Positions 18,407 to 27,390 of a stretch of 60,361 nucleotides of DNA are shown one piece after another. The stretch comes from Bacteroidales bacterium (GTDB lineage Bacteria > Bacteroidota > Bacteroidia > Bacteroidales > Muribaculaceae), in assembly GCA_910575615.1 (NCBI GenBank), contig CAJTEX010000018.1:1-60361 (forward strand), given 5' to 3'. How positions within the stretch are numbered: the stretch's first letter is position 1; each line of letters begins with the position of its first letter. The notes below the pieces were generated by a model. The model did no database searches. It saw nothing but the letters and a program-made list of their open reading frames with translations, and was not told the DNA's origin. The position numbers and the translations under genes were made by a program.

Positions 18407-19279
18407 ATGAAAAAGCTGATTTCTCTTGTGTGTCTTTTGTCGTCAATCGTCGCCGGCCATGCCGGGGGAATGTCTTCGCGGGCGCGTCAGTCCAGGCCCG
18501 TCGAGGCCGGTGGTGGCGTGGTAAGGATTCTCGCCATAGGAAACAGTTTCTCGGAGGATGCCGTCGACCAGTATTTCCATGAGATATGCGCGGCGGCGGG
18601 CAAGAAGGTGGTGGTCGGAGACCTTTACATACCGGGCTGTCCGCTTGAACGCCATCATCTCAATGCCCTTGCTGACTCGGCCGCCTACCGCTTCCGGCGT
18701 ATCGGTCTTGACGGGGCCACCATCACCGCGTCGCCGGTGAAATTGGGCACTGCCCTGGCATCCGACGAGTGGGACTTTGTGAGCTTCCAGCAGTCAAGCC
18801 CGCTGTCGGGGTTGTATTCCTCCTATGTTACCCTCAGTCCGCTGATGGAGTATGTAGACAGTGTGGCCGGAGGGAATCCCGTGTATATGTGGCACCAGAC
18901 CTGGGCTTACTCCCCCGACTCTGCCCATGGGGCTTTCCCGAACTACGGGTCAGACCAGAAGATAATGTATGACTCCATAATGGGGGCGAGCCGCAGGGTG
19001 ATGGCCGACCATCCGGCCCTTTCGGTGCTGATTCCTTCCGGAACGGCCATCCAGGCTGCCAGGAGGGCAGGTGGTGACTATGACCTCACGCGCGACGGCT
19101 ATCATCTTGACCTGCTGACAGGACGCTACACGGCGGCCTGCACTTGGTTTGAGGCGATTTTCGGGGAGTCTGTGGTAGGCAATCCATATCGTCCGGCGGG
19201 GATGACGGAGGAGCAGGCACGGCTCGCCCAGGAGGCAGCCCATACGGCAGTGTCCTCCCCGTATGGCGATGGTTTTTAG
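18407..19279 (+). CDS. DUF4886 exported SGNH-hydrolase-like protein
   Basis: A 290-residue protein with a signal peptide (1-19). The domain opens with RILAIGNSFSEDAV, where the GNS-F block is the nucleophile position of SGNH esterases, and ends with GYHLDLLTGRYTAACTW, which supplies a DGYH-type Asp/His pair. A carbohydrate-esterase role in the periplasm is inferred from this family; the substrate is unknown. It converges with and overlaps the CDF gene by 4 bp at the stops. Confidence 0.82.
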   Translation: MKKLISLVCLLSSIVAGHAGGMSSRARQSRPVEAGGGVVRILAIGNSFSEDAVDQYFHEICAAAGKKVVVGDLYIPGCPLERHHLNALADSAAYRFRRIGLDGATITASPVKLGTALASDEWDFVSFQQSSPLSGLYSSYVTLSPLMEYVDSVAGGNPVYMWHQTWAYSPDSAHGAFPNYGSDQKIMYDSIMGASRRVMADHPALSVLIPSGTAIQAARRAGGDYDLTRDGYHLDLLTGRYTAACTWFEAIFGESVVGNPYRPAGMTEEQARLAQEAAHTAVSSPYGDGF

Positions 19280-20208
19280 GGAGGTGGAAGAGGTGTGTTT
19301 CTGGCGGGTTCCATATGTATCGATATATATGTGTTCTCGCCGAACCGTGACCTGAGCATCTGTTCGGCCTTGGTGGCCAATGAATGGGCTTCGTTGAGGG
19401 TGATGTCGCCATCCATCAGGGTGTGCATGTCGATTGCGATGCCGTTGCCGATCCGGCGCGTGCGCAGGTTGTGTATGTTATATATCCCCTCCACCGACAA
19501 TACCGTGTCGAGTATTTCCTTTTCAGTGGATTCGGGCAGCGAGCCTTCGAGTAGCTCGGTTACGCATGGTTTCACGATGTCGTAGCCGCTTTTAATGATG
19601 AAGACGCTGACAAGTATCGCGGCTATCGGGTCGAGTATGCGCCATCGGTCGCCCAGGAACATTGCTCCGGAGATGCCGGCGAGGGTGCCGAGCGAGGAGA
19701 CGGCGTCGCTGCGGTGGTGCCAGGCGTTGGCCACGACGGCGGGGGAGTCGAGCCTGTTGCCCCAAACGATGGTGTAGCGGTAAAGAATCTCTTTTGACAC
19801 CACGGATATTGCCGCCACGGAGAGCGCGAGCCATGTGGGGCGGGGGAGGCTGTGGCCATGCAGGCTGTCGATGACAAGACTGATGCCGCCGGCCATCAGG
19901 CCGGCCCCGGCCCCTATGAGAATCAGCCCGATGATCAATGTGGCGAGGGTCTCGAATTTCCCGTGTCCATAGTCGTGGGTCTTGTCGTGAGGTTTGCCGG
20001 AGATTCTGACGAACACCAGCACGATTATGTCGGTTACGAAGTCTGACAGGGAATGTACGGCGTCGGCCACCATGGCCGAGCTTCTGCCGAGTATGCCGGC
20101 TATGAATTTCAGCGCAATCAGCACGGCGTTGACCGCGGAGCCGGCCAGCGTTACCTTGTATATTTTCTTCTCCCTGGAGTGCATGGCATATTGGTTGGTG
20201 GGAAACAT
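19276..20208 (-). CDS. Cation diffusion facilitator family metal exporter
   Basis: A 310-residue inner-membrane transporter with six predicted helices and a C-terminal cytoplasmic dimerisation domain. The metal site residues lie in ADAVHSLSDFVTD (helix 2) and ANAWHHRSDAVSS (helix 5), the two HxxxD motifs of zinc/iron CDF proteins. It exports divalent metal in exchange for protons. A second in-frame ATG at 20184 (MHSREKK) may be the true start, since it precedes the amphipathic N terminus by fewer residues. Confidence 0.92.
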   Translation of the reverse strand: MFPTNQYAMHSREKKIYKVTLAGSAVNAVLIALKFIAGILGRSSAMVADAVHSLSDFVTDIIVLVFVRISGKPHDKTHDYGHGKFETLATLIIGLILIGAGAGLMAGGISLVIDSLHGHSLPRPTWLALSVAAISVVSKEILYRYTIVWGNRLDSPAVVANAWHHRSDAVSSLGTLAGISGAMFLGDRWRILDPIAAILVSVFIIKSGYDIVKPCVTELLEGSLPESTEKEILDTVLSVEGIYNIHNLRTRRIGNGIAIDMHTLMDGDITLNEAHSLATKAEQMLRSRFGENTYISIHMEPARNTPLPPP

Positions 20209-20329
20209 TGATTGTATTGTATTATTATAACGTTGATCAATCGTCGGTGTTGTGTGTGGGTGGAAACAGTATTGAAGTGTTGGTTGTTATCACAGAAAGC
20301 ATTTACATTGATTTTTTAGCGACAGGATT

Positions 20330-21535
20330 ATGCGCCAGATAATAACGAAATTCACGGATGACGACCTTTACAAATTCACGATGTGTTGCGCCGTGATCGA
20401 GAACTTCCCGAGGACGATGGTCAGATATATGTTTATTGACCGCGACAACACGGTCTATCCTCCGGGTTTCGCAGAGCTTGTGAGGGAGCAGGTGGCGATG
20501 CTGGAGGAGGTGAGAATCACCGATGAGGAGATTGGCTTCATGCGACGGCGTTGCCGGTACATCCCCGATTGGTTCTACAGTTTCCTTAAGGGTTTCCGGT
20601 ATGACCGCAGGCTTGTGACTGTGGAGCAGGATGAGGAGGGGCATCTCTCTGTCTGCTTCGAGGGGAACTGGAGCGCGACGATATTGCTGGAGGTCAAGGT
20701 GCTGGCTATCATATCCGAGCTTTATTACATTGTGACAGGTGAGGATAAGGCGTTTGATTATGGGGATTACGCGCGTCGTTCGGTTGACAAGGCGAGACGG
20801 TTGATAGAGGCGGGGTGCGTGTTCAGTGATTTCGGCACACGGCGCAGGGGGTCGGCGCAGGCGCAGAAGACGGCGATAAGGGCGATGAAGGATTGTGGGG
20901 AGCGGCTGGCGGGGCCGGGACGTTTCACCGGCACGAGCAATGTATATTATGCCATGAAATATGACCTGACCCCGGTCGGGACCATGGCGCATGAGTTTGT
21001 CTGCGCGATAGCGGGTATGTATGGGCCGTTGATGGCCAACCATATGGCGATGAATGTCTGGCGCAAGACCTATCGGGGGGCGTTGGGTACATTCTTGTAT
21101 GACACATATGGCTGGCGGATTTTCAGCCTGAACTTCTCGGAGGATTTCGCCAATATGTTCAAGGGGCTGAGGGTTGACAGCGGCGATAATTTGCATGAGC
21201 TTGACTTGATCGAGGCCAAATACCGTTCGCTGAATATCGACCCGTCGACAAAACAGGTGGTGTTCAGCAACGCCCTTGATGTGGACAGGGCGATTGAAAT
21301 CCAGCGGCATGCCGCCGGGCGTTGCATTCCGTCGTTTGGCATCGGCACCCACTTCACGAATGATTTCCCGGGAGTCAGGCCGAGAAATATAGTGATAAAA
21401 CTCACGGATGTCAAAATCACGGAGTCATGGCCGTTCTACAGCCCGACTTGCAAGCTGAGCGAGGATGAAGGGAAGTATTCGGGAGACCCGGAGACTGTGG
21501 GCCGTTTTCTCGAGCTGCTTCATCTTAAGCGTTGA
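20330..21535 (+). CDS. pncB: Nicotinate phosphoribosyltransferase
   Basis: A 401-residue enzyme that joins nicotinate and PRPP to give nicotinate mononucleotide in NAD salvage. The family hallmarks are the N-terminal TDDDLYKFTM, DFGTRRRGS (about 167-175), GTSNVYYAMKYDL, and GTMAHEF with the phosphorylated His (about 225). The C terminus has the FGIGTHFTND phosphate loop. The length is normal for the bacterial PncB. It stands alone between the CDF gene and the polymerase gene. Confidence 0.93.
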   Translation: MRQIITKFTDDDLYKFTMCCAVIENFPRTMVRYMFIDRDNTVYPPGFAELVREQVAMLEEVRITDEEIGFMRRRCRYIPDWFYSFLKGFRYDRRLVTVEQDEEGHLSVCFEGNWSATILLEVKVLAIISELYYIVTGEDKAFDYGDYARRSVDKARRLIEAGCVFSDFGTRRRGSAQAQKTAIRAMKDCGERLAGPGRFTGTSNVYYAMKYDLTPVGTMAHEFVCAIAGMYGPLMANHMAMNVWRKTYRGALGTFLYDTYGWRIFSLNFSEDFANMFKGLRVDSGDNLHELDLIEAKYRSLNIDPSTKQVVFSNALDVDRAIEIQRHAAGRCIPSFGIGTHFTNDFPGVRPRNIVIKLTDVKITESWPFYSPTCKLSEDEGKYSGDPETVGRFLELLHLKR

Positions 21536-21544
21536 TGGGGAGGA

Positions 21545-22771
21545 TCAACGGTTGTTGTCAGGGGCTGGAGGATTTGGGGAAACACCGCTTGCCAGGTGGA
21601 TTTTGTCTGATGTCAATGGATGACGGTTGAGCTGGTCGACGCGGGTGTTGAGCCGTCGGCGCTTCTCGCGGTCGGTGACAGAGGAGAAGAGGCTCGGTTG
21701 CATCCCTTCGGCAGGGCGGGTGTCGGTGATTATCACCCCGGCCCGGCGGTAGCGGAGTCCTTCGCGGTAGATTGAGCCGAGGGCCTCAAGGGCGGTCTTG
21801 ACCAGCGTCATGAGGTCGTTGGTAGGCTCCTCGAAGGCGCGGTAGGCCGAATTGGTGTATTGCGGCAGGTCTTTGCGGTATGAGTTTGTCTGGATGAAGA
21901 CCGAGATGCCTTTTGTCACCGACTTTTGGTGGCGCAGTTTGCGGGAGGCGTTCTCCATGAAGCGTGTTATGGCTTCCTCAAGCCGTTCGAGCGATGAGAT
22001 GGAGGGGGAGAAGGTGCGGGTGGTGCATATCTGCTTCTTGACAGCTGCTTCCGGGTCTTTGTCGATGCAGGGGTCGCCGTTGAGCTCGCGCCAGGTGCGC
22101 TGCCCGGTGATGTTGACCAGTTGCGTCACCAGGGGGGCGGGCGCGTCGGCGAAGTCTGAGGCCCGCTCGATGCCTGCCCGTTTCAGCTTGTCGACCAGGC
22201 GGCGGCCGATGCCCCAGATGTCGCCGACAGACATGCCGGCGAGTATGCCGCGTCGGCGTTGGTCGGAATCGATGAGAAACACCGCCCGGTTGGTGAGGTC
22301 GCGCTTGGCGACACGGGCCGCGGCCTTGGCGAGGGTCTTAGTGGACGCGATGCCGATTGACACGGGGATGCCGACGTTGCGCCTGACGGCGGTGGCGATG
22401 CGGCGGCCAAGCGCTTCGGCGTCATCGGCGGTGGCTCCCGCAGGGAAATTGATAAACGCCTCGTCGATTGAATAGACCTCGATGTCGGGGAGGATGGATT
22501 CGACTGTGGCCATCACCCGGGCCGATAGGTTGCCGTAGAGGCGGTGGTTGCCGTGGAGGACGGCGACTTTGTGGCGCTCGACCAGTTCTCTGATCTGGAA
22601 CACAGGCACACCGCGGGTGATGCCGAGTGCTTTGGCCTCTCCCGACATGGCCACCACGCAGCCGTCGTTGTTGCTGGTGACCACGACCGGACGGTCGGCC
22701 AGGGCTGGGGCGAATACCTTCTCGCATGACACGAAGAAGTTGTTGCAGTCAATCAGTCCGACATATCTCAT
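21545..22771 (-). CDS. umuC: Y-family DNA polymerase (UmuC-like)
   Basis: A 408-residue translesion polymerase. The catalytic carboxylates are in LIDCNNFFVSCEKVF (residue 8) and VYSIDEAFINF (about 95-105). The helix-hairpin-helix finger is in GDIWGIGRRLVDKL, and a little-finger domain fills the C-terminal half. No umuD gene is adjacent, although Bacteroidales usually pair the two. Its start overlaps the stop of the ZIP gene (ATGA), an odd pairing of metal transport with mutagenic repair that may reflect nothing more than operon drift. Confidence 0.9.
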   Translation of the reverse strand: MRYVGLIDCNNFFVSCEKVFAPALADRPVVVTSNNDGCVVAMSGEAKALGITRGVPVFQIRELVERHKVAVLHGNHRLYGNLSARVMATVESILPDIEVYSIDEAFINFPAGATADDAEALGRRIATAVRRNVGIPVSIGIASTKTLAKAAARVAKRDLTNRAVFLIDSDQRRRGILAGMSVGDIWGIGRRLVDKLKRAGIERASDFADAPAPLVTQLVNITGQRTWRELNGDPCIDKDPEAAVKKQICTTRTFSPSISSLERLEEAITRFMENASRKLRHQKSVTKGISVFIQTNSYRKDLPQYTNSAYRAFEEPTNDLMTLVKTALEALGSIYREGLRYRRAGVIITDTRPAEGMQPSLFSSVTDREKRRRLNTRVDQLNRHPLTSDKIHLASGVSPNPPAPDNNR

Positions 22772-23526
22772 ATGAACTTCTCGATCAGTAGCATCATCAT
22801 CACCCCCGCGACAAGGGCATAGGTGGATTCTTTTTGGAAACCGTGGGTGTGGGTCTCGGGTATCATCTCGTCGGAAATCACATATAGCATCGCTCCGCCG
22901 GCCATGCCGAGCATGGCGGGGAGCAGCAGTTCGGAGATGTTGCCCAGGAAGCAGCCGGCTAACAAGCCGACAATCTCCAGCAGTGCCACTGACAGAGCTA
23001 TCATCACAACCCTGGTGAATTTCACTCCTATCACCATCAGCGGGGTGACGATGACCATCCCCTCGGGTATGTTCTGCAAGGCGATGGCCAATGTGATGGC
23101 CAGCGAGCTGCCTGGGTTGGTGTCGTCGAGGGCGATGCCGGTGGCCATCCCCTCGGGAAACTTGTGTATCGCGATTGCCATCACGAACAGCAGCACCTTG
23201 TTGACCGACGACTGGCGGTGGGCTTCGGGGTCAATGCCTGAGAAGTTGTGGAGATGGGGCGTGACGAAATCAAGGAACCCCACAAGTATCACGCCGAGGA
23301 TGACTCCGGCCACGACCTGCCACACGTCTATCCCCTCGACAGCCTCAAAGCCAGGCAGAATCAGGCAGACAAGCGAGGCTGCGAGCATCATGCCCGCGCA
23401 GAAGCCCAGGAAGATGTCGTTCCATTTATGAGGAATGCTGCGGAACAGAAGTCCGGCCGCCGAACCCAACAGGGAGGAGAGCCCAAGCCCGGCGGCGCAC
23501 ATTATCACCATATTGTCCATACACAA
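22768..23526 (-). CDS. ZIP-family metal transporter
   Basis: A 252-residue inner-membrane importer with eight predicted helices. The two metal-site helices carry HKFPEGMATG and NIPEGMVIV, the H/N-x-x-PEG motifs of the ZupT/GufA branch. It imports zinc or related divalent metals. The ATG two codons in (MDNMV) is an alternative start. It is the first gene of the operon with the polymerase. Confidence 0.9.
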   Translation of the reverse strand: MCMDNMVIMCAAGLGLSSLLGSAAGLLFRSIPHKWNDIFLGFCAGMMLAASLVCLILPGFEAVEGIDVWQVVAGVILGVILVGFLDFVTPHLHNFSGIDPEAHRQSSVNKVLLFVMAIAIHKFPEGMATGIALDDTNPGSSLAITLAIALQNIPEGMVIVTPLMVIGVKFTRVVMIALSVALLEIVGLLAGCFLGNISELLLPAMLGMAGGAMLYVISDEMIPETHTHGFQKESTYALVAGVMMMLLIEKFI

Positions 23527-23654
23527 TCTTTGTTTTCAAAATCATCAAGCCGGAGAGAGTCAGAGACCACGGCGCGCCAGGGGCTGAAATCTGTCATATG
23601 CCGGCATTGACTTCATCCATCGCAGCAGCAACGATGGCCGCCATCGTCTAAAGT

Positions 23655-23758
23655 GCCCCCAGTTACGACGTTGGGGGCGTTTATGAGATTGGCCGACATT
23701 TATGGCATTGGCCGGTGTTTACGACATTGCGTTTACGGCATAGGCGGACGTTTATGCC
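23655..23758. repeat. GC-rich hairpin and imperfect 19-bp tandem repeats
   Basis: GCCCCCA/TGGGGGC flank a short loop at 23655-23678. Degenerate units of 19 bp follow: CGTTTATGAGATTGGCCGA (23678-23696), CATTTATGGCATTGGCCGG (23697-23715), a short 14-bp unit, CGTTTACGGCATAGGCGGA (23730-23748) and a partial unit to 23758. They lie between the ZIP operon and the tRNA. No gene is seen in 23527-23966 otherwise. Confidence 0.6.
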
Positions 23759-23873
23759 CCCTCTGCGGCACCGGGACGCCTGTGGTCATCAGTAATCTCT
23801 ACACAAATATAACCAAAAAAACGCTATGCGGCACCATCCCCAAAAAAATATTTTGTGAATAATTCCAAAAAGG

Positions 23874-23904
23874 TTGCGAACTCCAAAAGAAAATCGTAAC
23901 TTTG
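23874..23904 (+). promoter_or_regulatory. tRNA promoter
   Basis: TTG (23874-23876) and TAACTTTG (23897-23904) are separated by 20 nt, and the tRNA starts 63 nt further on. Confidence 0.7.
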
Positions 23905-23966
23905 TACCGCAAAATCAAAACCGGAGCAAAAACGGGCTCCCTCCCGATGCCCGCCGCCCTCCATCC

Positions 23967-24040
23967 GGTCCTATAGCTCAGTTGGTTAGAGCACCTGACT
24001 CATAATCAGGGAGTCCTTGGTTCAAGCCCAAGTGGGACCA
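23967..24040 (+). tRNA. tRNA with CAU anticodon (Met or lysidine-modified Ile2)
   Basis: A 74-nt cloverleaf with no encoded CCA. The acceptor stem GGTCCTA pairs with TGGGACC and the discriminator is A. The D-arm is AGCTCAGTTGGTTAGAGC, the anticodon stem CCTGA/TCAGG has loop CTCATAA, and the T-arm is CTTGG/CCAAG. The anticodon CAU alone does not separate elongator Met from Ile2; the choice depends on lysidine modification. Its 3' part is the integration site of the element that follows. Confidence 0.93.
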
Positions 24041-24041
24041 C
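23998..24041 (+). other. attL of element 1 (tRNA 3' half)
   Basis: The copy inside the functional tRNA. It differs from attR only at one position: C here, A at attR, the first base of the T-stem. With C the T-stem is fully paired, so the element supplies the intact 3' end of the tRNA. Confidence 0.88.
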
Positions 24042-24053
24042 CTCTTAAAAATC

Positions 24054-24090
24054 AAGCAGTTACGAAACAAATCGTAGCTGCTTTTTCTTT
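24054..24090 (+). terminator. Element-borne terminator after the tRNA
   Basis: AAGCAGTTACGA (24054-24065) pairs with TCGTAGCTGCTT (24072-24083) and is followed by TTTCTTTT. The native terminator of the tRNA was displaced to 39771. Confidence 0.75.
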
Positions 24091-24094
24091 TATC

Positions 24095-24190
24095 TTGAAC
24101 ACAAATCTGAACACAACTCCGGCGCAACTCATTTCAGCCGCCATTGACAGCCGCCGTGTTCATGCCCATGTGTTCAAATTCTGTGTTCAA
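24095..24190. repeat. Paired TGAACACA repeats, left integrase arm sites
   Basis: TTGAACACAAATCTGAACACAA (24095 onward) and, in the opposite orientation, GTGTTCAAATTCTGTGTTCA (24170-24189). Each pair repeats the 8-mer with about 12-bp spacing. The same paired motif occurs at the right end. Tandem arm-type sites beside att cores are normal for tyrosine integrases. Confidence 0.65.
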
Positions 24191-24255
24191 AATCATGGCT
24201 GAGGAAAAAGAAAATTTAAGGAGAACCATTTTCTTTTGCCCAGTCTCCATATATA

Positions 24256-24297
24256 GGTTTAGGTTTATCCGGGCATATATAAAGCCCGAACCAAACC
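24256..24297. repeat. GGTTTGGTT inverted-repeat motif, copy 1
   Basis: GGTTTAGGTT faces GAACCAAACC around an AT-rich spacer that includes an inner stem GGGC/GCCC around ATATATAAA. It is preceded by TTTTGCCCAG at 24236, which also flanks copies 3 and 6. Confidence 0.6.
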
Positions 24298-24358
24298 AAG
24301 AACAGCGAATATCTACTTGTGAAAAGATAATGCTGAACTGCACTCTCGTTGCAGATAG

Positions 24359-25150
24359 CTATCTTGTGAGTATGCCGTGTAGAATTTGACCAACAGGGAG
24401 GCCGATTGCTACTTTTTTCTTTCCGGTGCCTACTTTGACGTAGGGAGTAACTATTGGTTCGGGACGGTATTCCCGGGTGTACACCTGTTGGACGGCCTGG
24501 CCACCGACAAGAACCCCAAATCGCTCGCCTAACGATAGGTTGACGTAGCCTCCGAATTTTGACGTATTGTAGTAGCCAACCATCGCTGGTGGCATTGGCA
24601 GTCCGCCGCCAATCATAGACGGTCTGCCGAAATAGTATGCACCAAATGCTGTGAATGAGGTTGTCGGAGATAGATTGTATGTGACGCTTCCATCCACTCC
24701 GAATTGAGTGTGTACACCTCTGAAATATCCATATTTGTTAACTCTCCCTCCGACATACAAGTCAAAGTTTCCGAATCGATGAAATACACCGAGGGCACCA
24801 CTGTCAATCTGCATCAGTCCCGGATATACTGTAGTACCGCCCGAGGTTATAAATGCCCCATTCATCCACCAGAAGATTGAGGCATGTCCCGGAACAAAGG
24901 AGAAATCGGGGATATTCAGTTTCAAAGGAGCTGAAACACTATGATTGTAGAACGGATTACTTATTGGAGTATATGGAAATGTAGGCCGGGTGTGTGTGAT
25001 CATACTGTCGCGACTGACTAAACCACCGATATTGACAGTTTTAGCCAATGAGTCGCAGCGCAGACTGATTGTGTCCGATGCTTCCCTCTGAGCAAAACCT
25101 GTCAGCGGTGCTGCCAGGCAGATAATAAATGTGAGGATGTAAGCTTTCAT
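24359..25150 (-). CDS. Predicted outer-membrane protein, unknown family
   Basis: A 263-residue exported protein with a signal peptide (1-20, ending GFAQ). The mature part is rich in Gly, Tyr and Phe in alternating patterns (GNFDLYVGGRVNKYGYF, GGYVNLSLGERFGVLVGG), which suggests beta-strands of a small barrel. No enzyme motif is visible. Its ATG overlaps the response-regulator stop (TAATG), so it is the last gene of a kinase-regulator-OMP operon. The protein may be a sensor partner or a target of the system. Confidence 0.65.
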   Translation of the reverse strand: MKAYILTFIICLAAPLTGFAQREASDTISLRCDSLAKTVNIGGLVSRDSMITHTRPTFPYTPISNPFYNHSVSAPLKLNIPDFSFVPGHASIFWWMNGAFITSGGTTVYPGLMQIDSGALGVFHRFGNFDLYVGGRVNKYGYFRGVHTQFGVDGSVTYNLSPTTSFTAFGAYYFGRPSMIGGGLPMPPAMVGYYNTSKFGGYVNLSLGERFGVLVGGQAVQQVYTREYRPEPIVTPYVKVGTGKKKVAIGLPVGQILHGILTR

Positions 25151-25830
25151 TATTTAATGGTGAGCATATAGCCGAAACCACGCTGGTTGATGATAGAAAT
25201 TGCGGGGTCGTGACGCATGGTTCGGCGTAGTTTGTGGATGTAGCCATGCAGGGAGTTGCGGTTGTTTTGTTCATCGCGCTGCCACACGGCAATCATCAGT
25301 TCTGAGGCATCGACAGTCTTCCCGATATTTGTGGCCAGACGTTCAAGTATCTTGGCTTCAAAGTGAGATAATTCTGTTTCTTTGTCGCCAAATGACAGTG
25401 TCTGGGTCGTTACGTTAAAAGTATATGCTCCAATTGCAAACCGTATGTCCTCGGTGCGATTGTCACCATATCTTCTTAATAGTGCCTTAATCCGCACTAT
25501 CAGTTCGCGGAGTTCAAAGGGCTTTTTAAGATAGTCGTTGGCTCCGATTTCAAAACCTTGCTCAACATCATCTATTGTGCTTTTTGCGGTGAGAAAAAGC
25601 AATGGTACAGTCGGCGACAATTTCCTTATCTCCTTCGCCATAGTGAACCCATCCATATTGGACATCATGACATCAGCCACGACTATATCGGCAGCTTCAG
25701 TCTTGAATTTCTCAAGCCCGTCTTCGCCATCAACAGCAGTGACAACCTCATAGCCTTCTCCGCGCAGAGTGTCGGCGACAATCAGCGTCAGGTCTTCCTC
25801 ATCTTCTACAAACAGTATCTTATTGCTCAT
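25150..25830 (-). CDS. OmpR-family response regulator
   Basis: A 226-residue two-component regulator. The receiver domain has the acidic pair in VEDEEDL, the phospho-acceptor Asp in IVVADVMMSNMDG (about 53) and the switch Lys in NDYLKKPFE. The C-terminal winged helix (about 130-225) is of the OmpR/PhoB type and ends in the wing GFGYMLTIK. The start MSNKILF at 25830 was chosen because it begins the receiver; the frame extends 19 codons further into the kinase gene. The two overlap by 11 nt. Confidence 0.93.
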   Translation of the reverse strand: MSNKILFVEDEEDLTLIVADTLRGEGYEVVTAVDGEDGLEKFKTEAADIVVADVMMSNMDGFTMAKEIRKLSPTVPLLFLTAKSTIDDVEQGFEIGANDYLKKPFELRELIVRIKALLRRYGDNRTEDIRFAIGAYTFNVTTQTLSFGDKETELSHFEAKILERLATNIGKTVDASELMIAVWQRDEQNNRNSLHGYIHKLRRTMRHDPAISIINQRGFGYMLTIK

Positions 25831-27238
25831 CTTTGCTGAATTTAATAGTGAACACCGAGCTTTCACCTTCTGTACTCTTGGCGTCAATATCCCAGCCCAT
25901 TTTGTCGAGAATACTCTTTACATAATATAGTCCTATGCCATAGCCACGGACATCCTGACGGTTGCCATGCGGAACGCGGTAGAACTTATTGAACAGGTAG
26001 GGAATGGATTTTGACGGAATGCCGATGCCGTTATCTCTTACCGAAAGATCATGGCTGTCGCCGGTTACCGTTATCTCAACGCTATCTCTGGAGTATTTGA
26101 TAGCATTGTCAATCAGATTGTTCAGTACATTTGCCAAGTGCGCCCTGTCTGCCTCAATGGTGGTATTTTCAGGAATATTAACATTGATGGTTATATCCTT
26201 ATCGCCTCTCATACGCTGGGCTGCGGCGATTTCTTCTACAAACTCGCGTAACTGTATATCTTCTGGTCTGAGTTTCATAGTTTTTCGACGTTCCATACTC
26301 ATTGCAAGGATATTTTCCACAAGTTCGCCAAGTCGTTTCAGTTGCTTGTTTGCAATCGTCAGATACTTTGTCTTTTTGTCGGGGTCGTTGGTTGTGTCAT
26401 AATTGAGCAGAGCGTCATTGGCTGAATATGCTATGGCAATAGGCGTTTTCAATTCATGGGTCATATTGCTGACAAAATCATCTTTCATCTCCTCAATGGT
26501 GCGCAGTCGCGAGACTGTGCGGAACAGATACCAAAACGCCAGAGAGAATGCAACCATCAGAAGAAATACCGTAATAATGATTCCAAACATCTGCGAAAGG
26601 ATATGGCGGGTCAGTGGTGTCATATATGCCTTGTAATATATTCCCTCGTCAGGATTGATATTGAAGCTGAATGAATCCAATCCTGATTCTCCGTTGAATT
26701 TGGGATTGCCGCAAATCACGGAATCGTTACTGTTGACAACTTCCACACATAGGAAATCCGGATATATGAACCTATTGGAAAGTTGATTATATAAGACGCT
26801 ATCCATAACCTCCATATCGTAAGGGATGTATCTATCCATTATAGCGTGAAATTGCCGGCTCATAGCATCAACCATCTGATTGGAATAGGACGCGTTTTCA
26901 GATAACATCGCGCGCTCTTCAATAACAGTTCCGTCAGCTTCAGTCCGGACTGATATGAGTTGACCGTTTTCATCTCTATATGTTGTTGCCTCCGCTTTTC
27001 TTGGAGCCTGTTTCTCTTCAACTTCTTCCTGCATTTGTACATTTGATGCCAATGCCTGCGCCCTCCCTGCCCGAAACATTAGGTCGTCAATATCTGCATC
27101 GGCCAAAGCAGTCATTACATCGCGTTCGACATTACTTCTTATAGAATTATACAGGCTTACGAGATAATAGACATTGCAGCTGAAAATAACTGCAATGACA
27201 ACAATAAACGTAGTCGAGATAGTCTTAAAGCGTTTCAT
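25820..27238 (-). CDS. Two-component sensor histidine kinase
   Basis: A 472-residue inner-membrane kinase. It has one helix at about 8-28, an extracytoplasmic sensor region of about 185 residues with no recognised fold, and a second helix near 215-240. The H-box is VSNMTHELKTPIA (phospho-His about 265), followed by the N-box NNLIDNAIKYS, G1 VRDNGIGIP and G2 GYGIGLYYVK. All catalytic boxes are intact. The sensor region contains a Gln/Glu/Lys segment (EEVEEKQAPRKAEA). It is divergent from the receptor gene at 27391, which is the probable regulon. Confidence 0.93.
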   Translation of the reverse strand: MKRFKTISTTFIVVIAVIFSCNVYYLVSLYNSIRSNVERDVMTALADADIDDLMFRAGRAQALASNVQMQEEVEEKQAPRKAEATTYRDENGQLISVRTEADGTVIEERAMLSENASYSNQMVDAMSRQFHAIMDRYIPYDMEVMDSVLYNQLSNRFIYPDFLCVEVVNSNDSVICGNPKFNGESGLDSFSFNINPDEGIYYKAYMTPLTRHILSQMFGIIITVFLLMVAFSLAFWYLFRTVSRLRTIEEMKDDFVSNMTHELKTPIAIAYSANDALLNYDTTNDPDKKTKYLTIANKQLKRLGELVENILAMSMERRKTMKLRPEDIQLREFVEEIAAAQRMRGDKDITINVNIPENTTIEADRAHLANVLNNLIDNAIKYSRDSVEITVTGDSHDLSVRDNGIGIPSKSIPYLFNKFYRVPHGNRQDVRGYGIGLYYVKSILDKMGWDIDAKSTEGESSVFTIKFSKDEQ

Positions 27239-27288
27239 AATGCGAAGTTACTAATAATCCGTCACACAATTGTTTAGTAACACTTCAA

Positions 27289-27327
27289 TTTAAGACTAAA
27301 TAAGGGAGCATTTAAGACTAAATAAGG
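27289..27327 (+). promoter_or_regulatory. Tandem response-regulator binding-site candidate
   Basis: TTTAAGACTAAATAAGG occurs twice, perfectly, at 27289-27305 and 27311-27327, a 22-bp period that places both on the same DNA face. It ends about 33 bp before a -7 box that lacks a -33 box, the usual layout for OmpR-type activation. It lies between the divergent kinase and receptor genes. Confidence 0.75.
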
Positions 27328-27359
27328 TTGAGAATTATCTGCCAAAGACCATATGCCTG

Positions 27360-27367
27360 TAATTTTG
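27360..27367 (+). promoter_or_regulatory. Receptor promoter, activator-dependent type
   Basis: TAATTTTG followed by CATC. No TTTG or TTG occurs at the expected -33 distance. Confidence 0.6.
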
Positions 27368-27390
27368 CATCAAACAAAAACGAAACAGCT

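Noticed and set aside
20303-21352. A 349-codon minus-strand frame over pncB
   Set aside because: Antisense of a conserved enzyme; Arg/His/Pro rich.
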